Of a stretch of DNA of 13,258 nt, positions 6,661 through 13,258 are shown one piece after another. The notes under the pieces are model-generated. The model did no database searches, had not been told where the DNA came from, and saw only the letters and a list, made by a program, of their open reading frames with translations. A program made the translations under genes and the position numbers. Each line of letters begins with the position of its first letter. The stretch's first letter is position 1. Source of the stretch: Gammaproteobacteria bacterium (lineage in GTDB: Bacteria > Pseudomonadota > Gammaproteobacteria > QNFN01); NCBI GenBank assembly GCA_003645555.1, contig QNFN01000016.1:1-13258 (forward strand). The letters run 5' to 3'.

Positions 6661-6768
6661 CGCGCGGTTACTCCGGGTAAAGGCTTGGTCAAGGATAACC
6701 CCATCAGGCGTGGCTGCAAGCCCGACGATAATGGTTGATCCGCATCCAGTGATCCGCACAATGGCCGT
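6661..6768. promoter_or_regulatory. Divergent intergenic region with a direct repeat
   Basis: This 108-base gap must hold the start signals of the leftward lipoprotein and rightward membrane-protein genes. It contains a 9-base direct repeat, TGATCCGCA at 6736-6744 and 6750-6758, just before the membrane-protein start. No strong sigma-70 boxes were identified, and the repeat could be chance. Confidence 0.3.
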
Positions 6769-7320
6769 ATGCAACACCGCCGCGCTCCCAGCTACCCGGT
6801 CGATGACAGCATGCGCAAACGCGCAAAGATCCCACATGAGCTGTTTCTCACCAACCTGATTGGCAACCACATCCTGCTTTTTGTCTCGACACTGGGTATG
6901 GCCAGTCACAACATCGTGCCGGTAATGTCGGTGCCGGTGATCTCCGTCGCCATTCTCGGCTTCACCCTGTGGCGTGCACAACGTGCACGACGTGCCCGTC
7001 GCAGAGATGACTGGTACGTCATGGCGCACTGGCAGGTGGCGGCACGGTTCAGTCGCCTCTTTATCGGCATGTTGGCACTGCTGGCGTTGTCGGCGGCCTT
7101 CGCCTGGTTCGGTTATGACGCGTTCGGGATGCGCAAGGAGACGGCGCTGGCCCTGGTCGGTGGTGTCGGCATGCTGCCGACCATGATCACCATGCTGGTG
7201 ATGATCGTCATCGAGTCGGATGTTCTGCATCAGGCGGCGCACGGACGCCTGCCGCCATGGATCGTACGTCGATTTCCTCCTCCCGACGGCATGGAGTTGC
7301 AGCTGCCCCCGGGTGGATGA
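6769..7320 (+). CDS. Hypothetical four-helix inner-membrane protein
   Basis: This 183-residue protein is not recognised. Four hydrophobic segments are visible at roughly 28-46, 50-67, 95-116 and 127-148, in two hairpins separated by a strongly basic loop (69-80, rich in Arg) expected to face the cytoplasm. A cytoplasmic-looking tail ends in a Pro-rich stretch. The start is uncertain: the ATG at 6769 or one at 6811 (residue 15), neither with a good ribosome-binding site. The later start would still keep all helices. It stands alone, divergent from the lipoprotein gene and 99 bases before the metallohydrolase gene. Confidence 0.7.
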   Translation: MQHRRAPSYPVDDSMRKRAKIPHELFLTNLIGNHILLFVSTLGMASHNIVPVMSVPVISVAILGFTLWRAQRARRARRRDDWYVMAHWQVAARFSRLFIGMLALLALSAAFAWFGYDAFGMRKETALALVGGVGMLPTMITMLVMIVIESDVLHQAAHGRLPPWIVRRFPPPDGMELQLPPGG

Positions 7321-7419
7321 GGGTGGCCGCGGGTTGCCTGGCGTCACTTCCGGGCTGACGATTTTCTGCCAGACTGTGCAAACGGGAGCCGTACCCGTTG
7401 CCGATCAGGGAGTGCCGCC

Positions 7420-8277
7420 ATGCACCGAGTTTGCCTGCTGCTTGTCGTCCTGGCCGTGACCTTCGCCACCACTGTCGCATCGGCCCAGTCGAAGCCCCCG
7501 AAGCGCGAGATCGTCCAGGTCGCCGGTGATCTCTACCGGTTCCACAACAATTTTCACGTTTCGGTTTTCCTGGTGACACCGGACGGCGTCATCGCCACCG
7601 ACCCGATCAATGCAGATGCCGCGGCCTGGCTCGAGAACGCTATCCGCGAACGCTTTGGCAAGGAGATCCGCTACGTCATCTACTCACACGACCACCGTGA
7701 TCATATCGCCGGCGGCGAGGTGTGGGCCGACACGGCGACGGTGATCGCCCACGAAAATGCCCGGCGTGCCATCATCGGTGAGCAGCGGCCAACCGCTGTG
7801 CCGCAGGTGACCTTCAGCGATCGCCTCACTGTCGAACTCGGTGGCAAGCGGGTCGAGGTGATCTACCCGGGGCGCAGCCACTCCGACAACCTGGTCGTGC
7901 TGCGTTTCCCTGACGAAAGGGCACTGTTCGCGGTCGATTTCATCTCGGTCAAGCGGGTCGCCTACAAGGATCTGCCCGACTCCTACTGGCCCGATTGGCT
8001 CGATACACTGCGCGTGGTCGAAGGCCTCGACTTCGACATCCTGGTTCCCGGCCACGGCCCGAATGGCACCCTGGCCGACGTCGTCGAGCACCGCGCCTAC
8101 CTGCAGAGCGTCCACGATCAGGTCCTGGCGGCACTGCGCGAAGGGCTGAGCCTGGAGGAGACCCAAAAGCGGATCGACCTGTCCGCATACGACCAGCTGG
8201 GTATGTTCGAACAGTGGGCGCCGCTCAATGTCGAGGGGATGTACCGGCGGTTGGCGTTGCAGCGGCGTGGCAACTGA
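7420..8277 (+). CDS. Exported metallo-beta-lactamase-fold hydrolase
   Basis: The 285-residue protein has a signal peptide (1-22, cut after VASA) and a complete binuclear metal site of the metallo-beta-lactamase fold: SHDHRDH (His90, His92, Asp94, His95), His154 in GRSHSDN, Asp173 in FAVDF and His212 in PGHG. It should act in the periplasm as a zinc hydrolase. The family includes glyoxalase II-like thioesterases, lactonases, beta-lactamases and the SoxH/quinoprotein-relay hydrolases. The substrate is not evident, and resistance to antibiotics should not be assumed. The ATG at 7420 has AGGGAG 7 bases upstream. The FAD-linked dehydrogenase gene starts 26 bases after its stop, so the two are probably one operon. 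Confidence 0.9.
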   Translation: MHRVCLLLVVLAVTFATTVASAQSKPPKREIVQVAGDLYRFHNNFHVSVFLVTPDGVIATDPINADAAAWLENAIRERFGKEIRYVIYSHDHRDHIAGGEVWADTATVIAHENARRAIIGEQRPTAVPQVTFSDRLTVELGGKRVEVIYPGRSHSDNLVVLRFPDERALFAVDFISVKRVAYKDLPDSYWPDWLDTLRVVEGLDFDILVPGHGPNGTLADVVEHRAYLQSVHDQVLAALREGLSLEETQKRIDLSAYDQLGMFEQWAPLNVEGMYRRLALQRRGN

Positions 8278-8303
8278 CCTGCTGTTGGCGATGGAGTGGC
8301 TAC

Positions 8304-9689
8304 ATGGCTGACTTGATCGGGCAACTCGTCGATCTGGTGGGGCGCAACCACGTCCTCGAAGGTGACGATGTCGCCGCACGCCCGGCGGGCTGGCGATTGG
8401 GGCCGAGCGCAGCCCGGGCCATTGTCCGCCCGGCTGATACCACCCAGGTCGCGGCGGTACTGCGCCTGTGTCATGCCACCGGGCAACCGGTCGTGACTCA
8501 CGGTGGCCGTACCGGGGTCGTCGGTGGGGCGGTGACGACCGCCGATGATATTGCGCTGTCCCTGGAACGGTTGACCGAAATCGAAGAGGTCGATGTCGCC
8601 AACCGCACCATGTGTGTGCAGGCCGGGGTACCGCTGCAAGTGGTGCAGGAACGTGCCGATGCCGAAGGCCTGCTGTTCCCGCAGGATCTGGGCGCGCGCG
8701 GTACGGCCACCATCGGTGGCATGGTCGCGACCAACGCAGGCGGCAATCGGGTGATCCGCTACGGCATGATGCGCGACATGGTGCTTGGCCTCGAGGCGGT
8801 ACTCGCCGATGGAACCGTGGTTTCGTCATTGCACAAGGTGATCAAGAACAACGCCGGCTACGACCTGCGCCAGCTTTTTGTCGGTAGCGAGGGGACGTTG
8901 GGTGTGGTCACCCGGATCGTGCTGCGGTTGCGGCCCAAGCCACGCAGCCAGAGCACCGCGCTGCTCGCCGTGCCCGGTTTTTCCGCCGTAGTCGACCTGC
9001 TCTCCGAACTGGAGGCCGCCCTCGGCGGCCAACTCAGCGTGTTCGAGGTGATGTGGGACGACTACTACGCGCTGTCGGCACTGACCGCCTGGCGTCGCCG
9101 GGACGCACCATTGGAACCGGGCTCGTCACCATTCTATGTGCTGGTCGAGTCACTCGGCGGTGATGCCGAGGAGGACGGTGAACGCTTCACGAAGGCGCTA
9201 GGCGCGGCGCATGACAAGGGGCTGGTTGGTGAGGCGGTGATCGCCCACTCGGAACAGGAGCGGCTGAACCTGTGGGCCGTACGCGACAACGTGGAATGCC
9301 TGCACGACCTCGACCCGGTCTTTCTGTTTGATGTCAGCCTGTCGATCGGTGATATGCAGGACTACGTCGCCGAGATGGCTGAAGGTCTCGGTGCCCGCTG
9401 GCCCGAGCACCGGCTGATCGTCTTCGGTCACCTCGGTGACGGCAACCTGCACGTGGTCGTCGCTGTGGGTGACGGCTCCGACACGGCACGTGCTGCGGTG
9501 GAGACGATTGTCTATGGCGGTATCGAACAGCGCGGCGGTTCGATCTCGGCCGAGCACGGCATCGGGCTGGAGAAACGCGACCACCTGCACCACAGTCGCA
9601 GCCCGGCCGAGCTGGCACTGATGCGGTCATTGAAACGGACGCTCGATCCGGACGGGATTCTCAACCCGGGCAAGGTGCTGGACGACTAA
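8304..9689 (+). CDS. FAD-linked D-2-hydroxyacid dehydrogenase (GlcD/D-2-hydroxyglutarate dehydrogenase-like)
   Basis: The 461-residue flavoenzyme belongs to the vanillyl-alcohol-oxidase fold group. The FAD-binding part spans about 35-215, with THGGRTGVVGGAV (65-77), FPQDLGARGTATIGGMVATNAGGN (125-148) and FVGSEGTLG (192-200). The C-terminal FAD-oxidase part carries FGHLGDGNLH (His376, His383) and AEHGIG (Glu417, His418), residues that bind metal and substrate in D-lactate, glycolate and D-2-hydroxyglutarate dehydrogenases. It should oxidise a D-2-hydroxyacid to the 2-oxoacid. Length and motifs fit the D-2-hydroxyglutarate dehydrogenase type best, but D-lactate is possible. The ATG at 8304 follows GGAG by 7 bases; an in-frame extension upstream overlaps the hydrolase gene and is not protein-like. 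The gene probably shares an mRNA with the hydrolase and overlaps the next, convergent gene by 4 bases. Confidence 0.92.
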   Translation: MADLIGQLVDLVGRNHVLEGDDVAARPAGWRLGPSAARAIVRPADTTQVAAVLRLCHATGQPVVTHGGRTGVVGGAVTTADDIALSLERLTEIEEVDVANRTMCVQAGVPLQVVQERADAEGLLFPQDLGARGTATIGGMVATNAGGNRVIRYGMMRDMVLGLEAVLADGTVVSSLHKVIKNNAGYDLRQLFVGSEGTLGVVTRIVLRLRPKPRSQSTALLAVPGFSAVVDLLSELEAALGGQLSVFEVMWDDYYALSALTAWRRRDAPLEPGSSPFYVLVESLGGDAEEDGERFTKALGAAHDKGLVGEAVIAHSEQERLNLWAVRDNVECLHDLDPVFLFDVSLSIGDMQDYVAEMAEGLGARWPEHRLIVFGHLGDGNLHVVVAVGDGSDTARAAVETIVYGGIEQRGGSISAEHGIGLEKRDHLHHSRSPAELALMRSLKRTLDPDGILNPGKVLDD

Positions 9690-10201
9690 CGCAGACCTTC
9701 TGCCGCCAGCCGCTGTTTGACACGGATCTGTACCGCGTGACCGACCGACTGCGCCCAGTGCTGGCTCGCCTGCATCGATTGCAGCGTGACCTGCGGCATT
9801 ATGCTGATTGCCTTCTTTCCAGCTGGCGTACGATAGAACGCCACCAACGCCTCGATCTCCGTGAGCGTGAAGTGCTGTTGGTAGATCGGATAGATCGACG
9901 CAAACAGGCCGTGTTCACCATCGAGACGGGCGTCGAGTACCACGCGTGTCTCCTGTGCAACCATCTCCAGTGCGCGTAGTGAAAGTCGCGGATTGCCCGT
10001 CGCAAACAGCGCCTGCATCTGCTGGACGTAAGCTTCGCTGAACCGGGTCTTCATCTGCGTAGCACCGGTCACCTCCATCAGGTCCTGAATGGCGGTCTTC
10101 ATGGCCGGGGTCATAGTTTCGGCCGCGGTCAGCGTCGGGGCGATGAGCAGCAGCAGGACAGAGAGAAGATTCCGGATAGTCATCGGTTGCAAGTCCATCA
10201 T
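9686..10201 (-). CDS. DUF2059-type exported protein
   Basis: The 171-residue product has a signal peptide (about 1-27, ending TLTAAE) and a mostly helical mature part of about 145 residues. The pattern YPIYQQHFTLTEIEALVAFYRTPAGKKAISIMPQVTLQSMQ is typical of DUF2059, a periplasmic family of unknown function. The start may be Met1 at 10201 or Met7 at 10183; the latter gives the shorter, more usual signal peptide, and neither has a strong ribosome-binding site. Its TAG stop overlaps the TAA of the convergent dehydrogenase gene (9686-9689). It is divergent from the cysteine synthase-glutaredoxin gene. Confidence 0.88.
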   Translation of the reverse strand: MMDLQPMTIRNLLSVLLLLIAPTLTAAETMTPAMKTAIQDLMEVTGATQMKTRFSEAYVQQMQALFATGNPRLSLRALEMVAQETRVVLDARLDGEHGLFASIYPIYQQHFTLTEIEALVAFYRTPAGKKAISIMPQVTLQSMQASQHWAQSVGHAVQIRVKQRLAAEGLR

Positions 10202-10408
10202 TTCAACTTGGGTTCATGCTGGCACGCCTTTCGGGTGCTGCCCATCCCCCGATCGAAGTAGATACCGCATGCTGCCGGAAGCGGCGGGTGGTTGGCAGTT
10301 GATGCAGGTCAACCCGGTGATCCAGCGTCAAACCACATTGGTGCCTAGAATGGATGAATTCATGCAGCTGGCCTGCATCCTCCATGGCCTACGGAATCAG
10401 GAGCCCCT
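10202..10408. promoter_or_regulatory. Divergent intergenic region upstream of the cysteine synthase-glutaredoxin gene
   Basis: These 207 bases hold the upstream regions of the DUF2059-type gene (leftward) and the cysteine synthase-glutaredoxin gene (rightward). A TAGAAT at 10346-10351 could be a -10 box for the rightward gene, but no good -35 is seen. An AGGAG at 10399-10403 is the ribosome-binding site. The short open frames here are not protein-like. Confidence 0.3.
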
Positions 10409-11908
10409 ATGACGCAGAAATATGCATCGATACTCGACACCATCGGTCGTACACCGGTCGTTCGCATCAACCACATCGCCCCCGCGGGGATCGAGCTCTA
10501 CGTCAAGGTCGAGGCATTCAACCCGATGGGTTCGGTCAAGGACCGTCTCGCACTGGGCGTGATCGAGCACGCCGAGCGTACCGGTGCGCTCCAGCCCGGG
10601 CAGACGGTGATCGAAGCGACTTCAGGCAACACCGGCATCGGCCTGGCCATGGTCTGCGCGACTAAGGGCTACCCGCTGGTGGTGACCATGGCGGAGAACT
10701 TCAGCGTCGAACGGCGCCGACTGATGCGTTTCCTCGGTGCCAAGGTGGTGCTGACTCCGGCAGCGGAGATGGGCAGCGGCATGTTGGCCAAGGCGATCGA
10801 GTTGGCCGAGACCCACGGCTGGTTCCTGTGTCACCAGTTCGAGAACGAAGCCAACGCCGACATGCACTCACGCACCACGGCGCCAGAGATCGTTGAGGCT
10901 TGCGCAGGAGAACGGCTCGACTGCTGGGTGACCGGCTACGGTACCGGCGGCACGTTGAAAGGGGTCTCCCGGGTGCTGAAGAAGGAGCGCCCGGAGGTCA
11001 CCATCGCGGTCTGTGAACCGGACAACTCACCACTGCTCGGCAGTGGCCAGGGCCAGCGACGCCACGCTGACGGCACGCCGGCCGAAAGCCATACGGCCTT
11101 TCGTCCGCACCTGATGCAGGGCTGGACGCCTGATTTCATCCCCAAGCTGGTTGGCGATGTCATCGACGGCGCGTTGTTCGACCAGTTGCTGCCGATCAAA
11201 GGGGCCGATGCGCTGCAGTGTTCCCGCGACCTGGCGACGAGAGAGGGCATCTTCACCGGTATCAGCGGCGGAGCCACGTTCGCCGGCGCGCTGCAGGTTG
11301 CCCACGAGTCACCGCCCGGCAGTGTCATTCTCTGCGTGGTGCCCGACACCGGTGAGCGCTATCTGAGCACGCCACTGTTCGAGGACGCACCCACCGACAT
11401 GACCGACGAGGAGATCACCATCTCCCAGTCGACGCCGCGCTTCCGTTTCGACGAGTCGCCCGCTGATGACGATGTGGCTGAGGTCGCTGCCGATGAGGAG
11501 GCGGTCGCCGTGACGCCCGAGGCCGAGGCGTTCGTTGCCGAATCGATTGCCGACCGCGAGCGTCCGGTGGTGATGTTTGCACTCGAGTGGTGCGAGTTCT
11601 GCTGGTCAGTACGCAAATTGTTCGCCCACTTTGGCATTGATTACAACTCGATCGACATTGATTCCGCCGCCTACCAGGAGAACGACTGGGGCGGCCAGGT
11701 GCGTGCGGCGCTGATCGCCCGCACCGGCATGCCGACCATCCCGCAGATATTTATCGGTGGCCAGTTCATCGGCGGGGCGAGCGAGACCTTCGACGCCTTC
11801 AAGGCTGGCGAGTTGCAGCAGGCCTTTAGCAAGGCCGGGGTCGGGATCAGTGGCGCGGAGGGACTCGACCCGTACGACTTCCTGCCGACGTGGCTGCACC
11901 CACGCTGA
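10409..11908 (+). CDS. Cysteine synthase-type PLP enzyme fused to a glutaredoxin domain
   Basis: The 499-residue protein joins two enzymes. Residues 1-325 are a fold-type II PLP enzyme of the cysteine synthase/cystathionine beta-synthase family: Lys44 in NPMGSVKDR should hold PLP, TSGNTGIG (71-78) binds the substrate carboxylate, GYGTGGT (176-182) the cofactor phosphate, and GISGGA (284-289) lies near the pyridine. It would make cysteine from an activated serine and a sulfur donor. Residues 330-380 are an acidic, Ala/Glu/Asp-rich linker. Residues 385-478 are a glutaredoxin with a dithiol site Cys395-Glu-Phe-Cys398, the cis-proline motif MPTIPQIFI (Pro445) and a Gly-Gly pair (450-451). A conserved-looking tail (DPYDFLPTWLHPR) follows. 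The ATG at 10409 has AGGAG 5 bases ahead. The fused glutaredoxin may supply reducing power or deliver sulfur, or regulate the synthase; this is inference. Confidence 0.92.
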   Translation: MTQKYASILDTIGRTPVVRINHIAPAGIELYVKVEAFNPMGSVKDRLALGVIEHAERTGALQPGQTVIEATSGNTGIGLAMVCATKGYPLVVTMAENFSVERRRLMRFLGAKVVLTPAAEMGSGMLAKAIELAETHGWFLCHQFENEANADMHSRTTAPEIVEACAGERLDCWVTGYGTGGTLKGVSRVLKKERPEVTIAVCEPDNSPLLGSGQGQRRHADGTPAESHTAFRPHLMQGWTPDFIPKLVGDVIDGALFDQLLPIKGADALQCSRDLATREGIFTGISGGATFAGALQVAHESPPGSVILCVVPDTGERYLSTPLFEDAPTDMTDEEITISQSTPRFRFDESPADDDVAEVAADEEAVAVTPEAEAFVAESIADRERPVVMFALEWCEFCWSVRKLFAHFGIDYNSIDIDSAAYQENDWGGQVRAALIARTGMPTIPQIFIGGQFIGGASETFDAFKAGELQQAFSKAGVGISGAEGLDPYDFLPTWLHPR

Positions 11909-11918
11909 CGGCGAGCGC

Positions 11919-11936
11919 TCCCTGGATAGGGATTTT
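11919..11936 (+). terminator. Weak candidate intrinsic terminator after the cysteine synthase-glutaredoxin gene
   Basis: TCCCT and AGGGA pair around GGAT and are followed directly by TTTT, 10 bases after the stop. The stem is only five pairs, so termination would be modest. Confidence 0.35.
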
Positions 11937-11956
11937 CTCCACGTGGTTGCCAATGC

Positions 11957-11971
11957 GGCGTAGAATACGCC
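11957..11971. promoter_or_regulatory. TAGAAT -10-like box inside an inverted repeat, upstream of the helicase gene
   Basis: GGCGTA-GAA-TACGCC is a perfect 6-base inverted repeat that contains TAGAAT (11961-11966), a plausible -10 box for the helicase gene. No good -35 is found at 16-18 bases. If it is a promoter, the repeat could double as an operator. The rest of 11909-12040 shows nothing else. Confidence 0.3.
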
Positions 11972-12040
11972 GGATTCCGTCCCCGCCCGGCACGGGCCGT
12001 TCCAGCCAGTCCCGGGCCATCAAATCGCACCAGGCCCGCC

Positions 12041-13258
12041 ATGACTGACCCGTCGCTCTCCCCGTTCGCCCATTTTGGGCTCGCCGCTCCCGTACTCCAG
12101 GCCGTCGAGGAGGTCGGGTACGAGACACCGTCGCCGATCCAGGCCGAGGCGATCCCGCCGTTGCTGGAAGGGCACGACCTGCTCGGGCAGGCGCAGACCG
12201 GCACCGGCAAGACCGCCGCGTTCGCGTTGCCGTTGCTGAGCCGCCTCGATCTCAGTCTTGCCGCACCGCAGATGCTGGTGCTGACCCCGACCCGGGAACT
12301 GGCGATCCAGGTCGCCGAGGCGCTGCAGACCTACGCCCGGCACCTGCGCGGTTTCCACGTGCTGCCGATCTACGGCGGTCAGTCGATCGGGGTGCAGCTA
12401 CGCCAGCTCAAGCGCGGTGCGCACGTCATCGTCGGCACCCCCGGTCGGATCATCGATCATCTGGGTCGGAAAACCTTGAAGCTCGACCAGCTCAAGGCGA
12501 TGGTTCTCGACGAGGCCGATGAAATGCTGCGCATGGGTTTCATCGACGACGTCGAGGCGATCCTCGAGGCTACACCGCCGACACGCCAGGTGGCCCTGTT
12601 CTCCGCCACCATGCCGCCGACGATCGCCAGGGTGGCGAATAAACACCTAAAAGATCCGGTCGAGATCCGCATCGCCTCCAAAACGGCGACGGTGTCGACC
12701 GTGGAACAGCGCTTCTGGCCGGTGAGTGGTCTGCACAAGCTCGATGCCCTGACCCGCATTCTCGAGGTCGAGGAATTCGACGGCATGCTGGTCTTCGTGC
12801 GCACCAAGCTGGCGACCGAGGAACTGGCCGGCAAGCTCGAGGCGCGCGGTTATGCCGCCACCGCCCTGAACGGCGACATGCCACAACCGCAGCGCGAACG
12901 CACCATCGAGCACCTGCGCAGCGGCAAGCTCGACATCGTCGTCGCCACCGACGTCGCCGCCCGCGGACTCGACGTTGAGCGCATCACCCATGTGATCAAC
13001 TACGACATCCCCTACGATCCCGAGGCCTACGTCCACCGCATCGGGCGAACCGGGCGTGCCGGCCGCACCGGACAGGCGATCCTGTTCGTCGCCCCGCGCG
13101 AGCGACGCATGCTGCGCATCATCGAACAGGCTACCCGCCAGCAGATCACGCCGATGCGGATGCCCACGCGTGAGGACGTCACCGACCGTCGCGTGGCGCG
13201 ATTCAAGGAGCTTCTGGACGAGACGCTAGAGAGCCAGGAGCTCGATTTCTTCCAGAAG
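12041..13258 (+). CDS. deaD: DeaD-type DEAD-box ATP-dependent RNA helicase (3' end beyond window)
   Basis: The first 406 residues are present, without a stop. All core motifs are seen: the Q motif (Gln34 in PSPIQAEAIP), Walker A AQTGTGKT (51-58), PTRELAIQ (83-90), GG at 112-113, TPGR (133-136), DEAD (157-160), SAT (188-190), the helicase C-terminal motifs with TDVAARGLD (303-311), and HRIGRTGR (332-339). The core ends about residue 365 and begins the DeaD/CsdA-type extension (MRMPT, RRVARFKELL), whose RNA-binding part lies outside the window. This subfamily unwinds structured RNA in ribosome assembly, mRNA decay and cold adaptation. The ATG at 12041 lacks a strong ribosome-binding site, but the protein start matches the family. 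Confidence 0.95.
   Translation, partial: MTDPSLSPFAHFGLAAPVLQAVEEVGYETPSPIQAEAIPPLLEGHDLLGQAQTGTGKTAAFALPLLSRLDLSLAAPQMLVLTPTRELAIQVAEALQTYARHLRGFHVLPIYGGQSIGVQLRQLKRGAHVIVGTPGRIIDHLGRKTLKLDQLKAMVLDEADEMLRMGFIDDVEAILEATPPTRQVALFSATMPPTIARVANKHLKDPVEIRIASKTATVSTVEQRFWPVSGLHKLDALTRILEVEEFDGMLVFVRTKLATEELAGKLEARGYAATALNGDMPQPQRERTIEHLRSGKLDIVVATDVAARGLDVERITHVINYDIPYDPEAYVHRIGRTGRAGRTGQAILFVAPRERRMLRIIEQATRQQITPMRMPTREDVTDRRVARFKELLDETLESQELDFFQK

Noticed and set aside
5926..6738. Open frame of 270 codons on the plus strand opposite the lipoprotein gene
   Set aside because: It is antisense to a supported gene, with Gly/Val/Asp-rich composition and no motifs.
6661..7347. N-terminal extension of the lipoprotein frame, 229 more codons upstream of 6660 on the minus strand
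   Set aside because: The composition is rich in His, Gln and Arg without pattern, lies antisense to the membrane-protein gene, and the lipoprotein signal sequence with its own ribosome-binding site starts at 6660.
7420..8277. Reading the metallo-beta-lactamase-fold protein as an antibiotic-resistance enzyme
   Set aside because: The metal motif HxHxDH is shared by many hydrolases of this fold, and nothing in the context points to beta-lactams.
7995..8303. In-frame extension of the dehydrogenase upstream of 8304
   Set aside because: It overlaps the hydrolase gene in another frame and is Arg/Pro/Gly-rich noise; the family start and a ribosome-binding site are at 8304.
7684..8829. Open frame of 381 codons on the minus strand opposite the hydrolase and dehydrogenase genes
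   Set aside because: It spans two supported genes on the other strand and its composition is Arg/Pro-rich noise.

Overview
The window looks like chromosomal DNA from a GC-rich proteobacterium, most likely a gammaproteobacterium. The DeaD-type RNA helicase at the right edge, the type IV pilus-type genes, the DUF2059-type protein and the lipoprotein all fit that reading, but nothing here fixes the genus. I see no rRNA, tRNA, insertion sequence, phage gene or CRISPR array. No gene-free stretch exceeds about 210 bases.

Layout, left to right: (1) at 1-40, probably the start of a leftward membrane-protein gene; (2) at 223-1578 (+), a three-part protein with a MESH1/SpoT-type HD alarmone hydrolase domain, a CBS-pair-like middle and a HEPN-like end carrying an Arg-X4-His RNase motif; (3) at 5188-1761 (-), a compact three-gene operon. 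It encodes a pilin-like protein with a Pro/Gln-rich tail and a TTG start, a small single-pass membrane protein, and a GspE/PilB-type ATPase fused to a C-terminal response-regulator receiver domain; (4) at 5945-5313 (-), a LysE/RhtB-type exporter; (5) at 6660-6034 (-) a lipoprotein, and at 6769-7320 (+) a four-helix membrane protein, arranged divergently; (6) at 7420-9689 (+), a two-gene unit of exported metallo-beta-lactamase-fold hydrolase and FAD-linked D-2-hydroxyacid dehydrogenase; (7) at 10201-9686 (-), a DUF2059-type exported protein that overlaps the dehydrogenase tail to tail by 4 bases; (8) at 10409-11908 (+), a cysteine synthase fused to a glutaredoxin; (9) from 12041 (+) to the right edge, a DeaD-type DEAD-box RNA helicase.

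The genes do not form one pathway. The points of most interest are the HD-CBS-HEPN fusion (a possible stress or defence effector combining alarmone turnover, nucleotide sensing and RNA cleavage in one chain), the receiver-tagged pilus-type ATPase in an orphan mini-operon with an unusual pilin, and the cysteine synthase-glutaredoxin fusion. Functions are inferred from motifs read by eye; no database search was possible.
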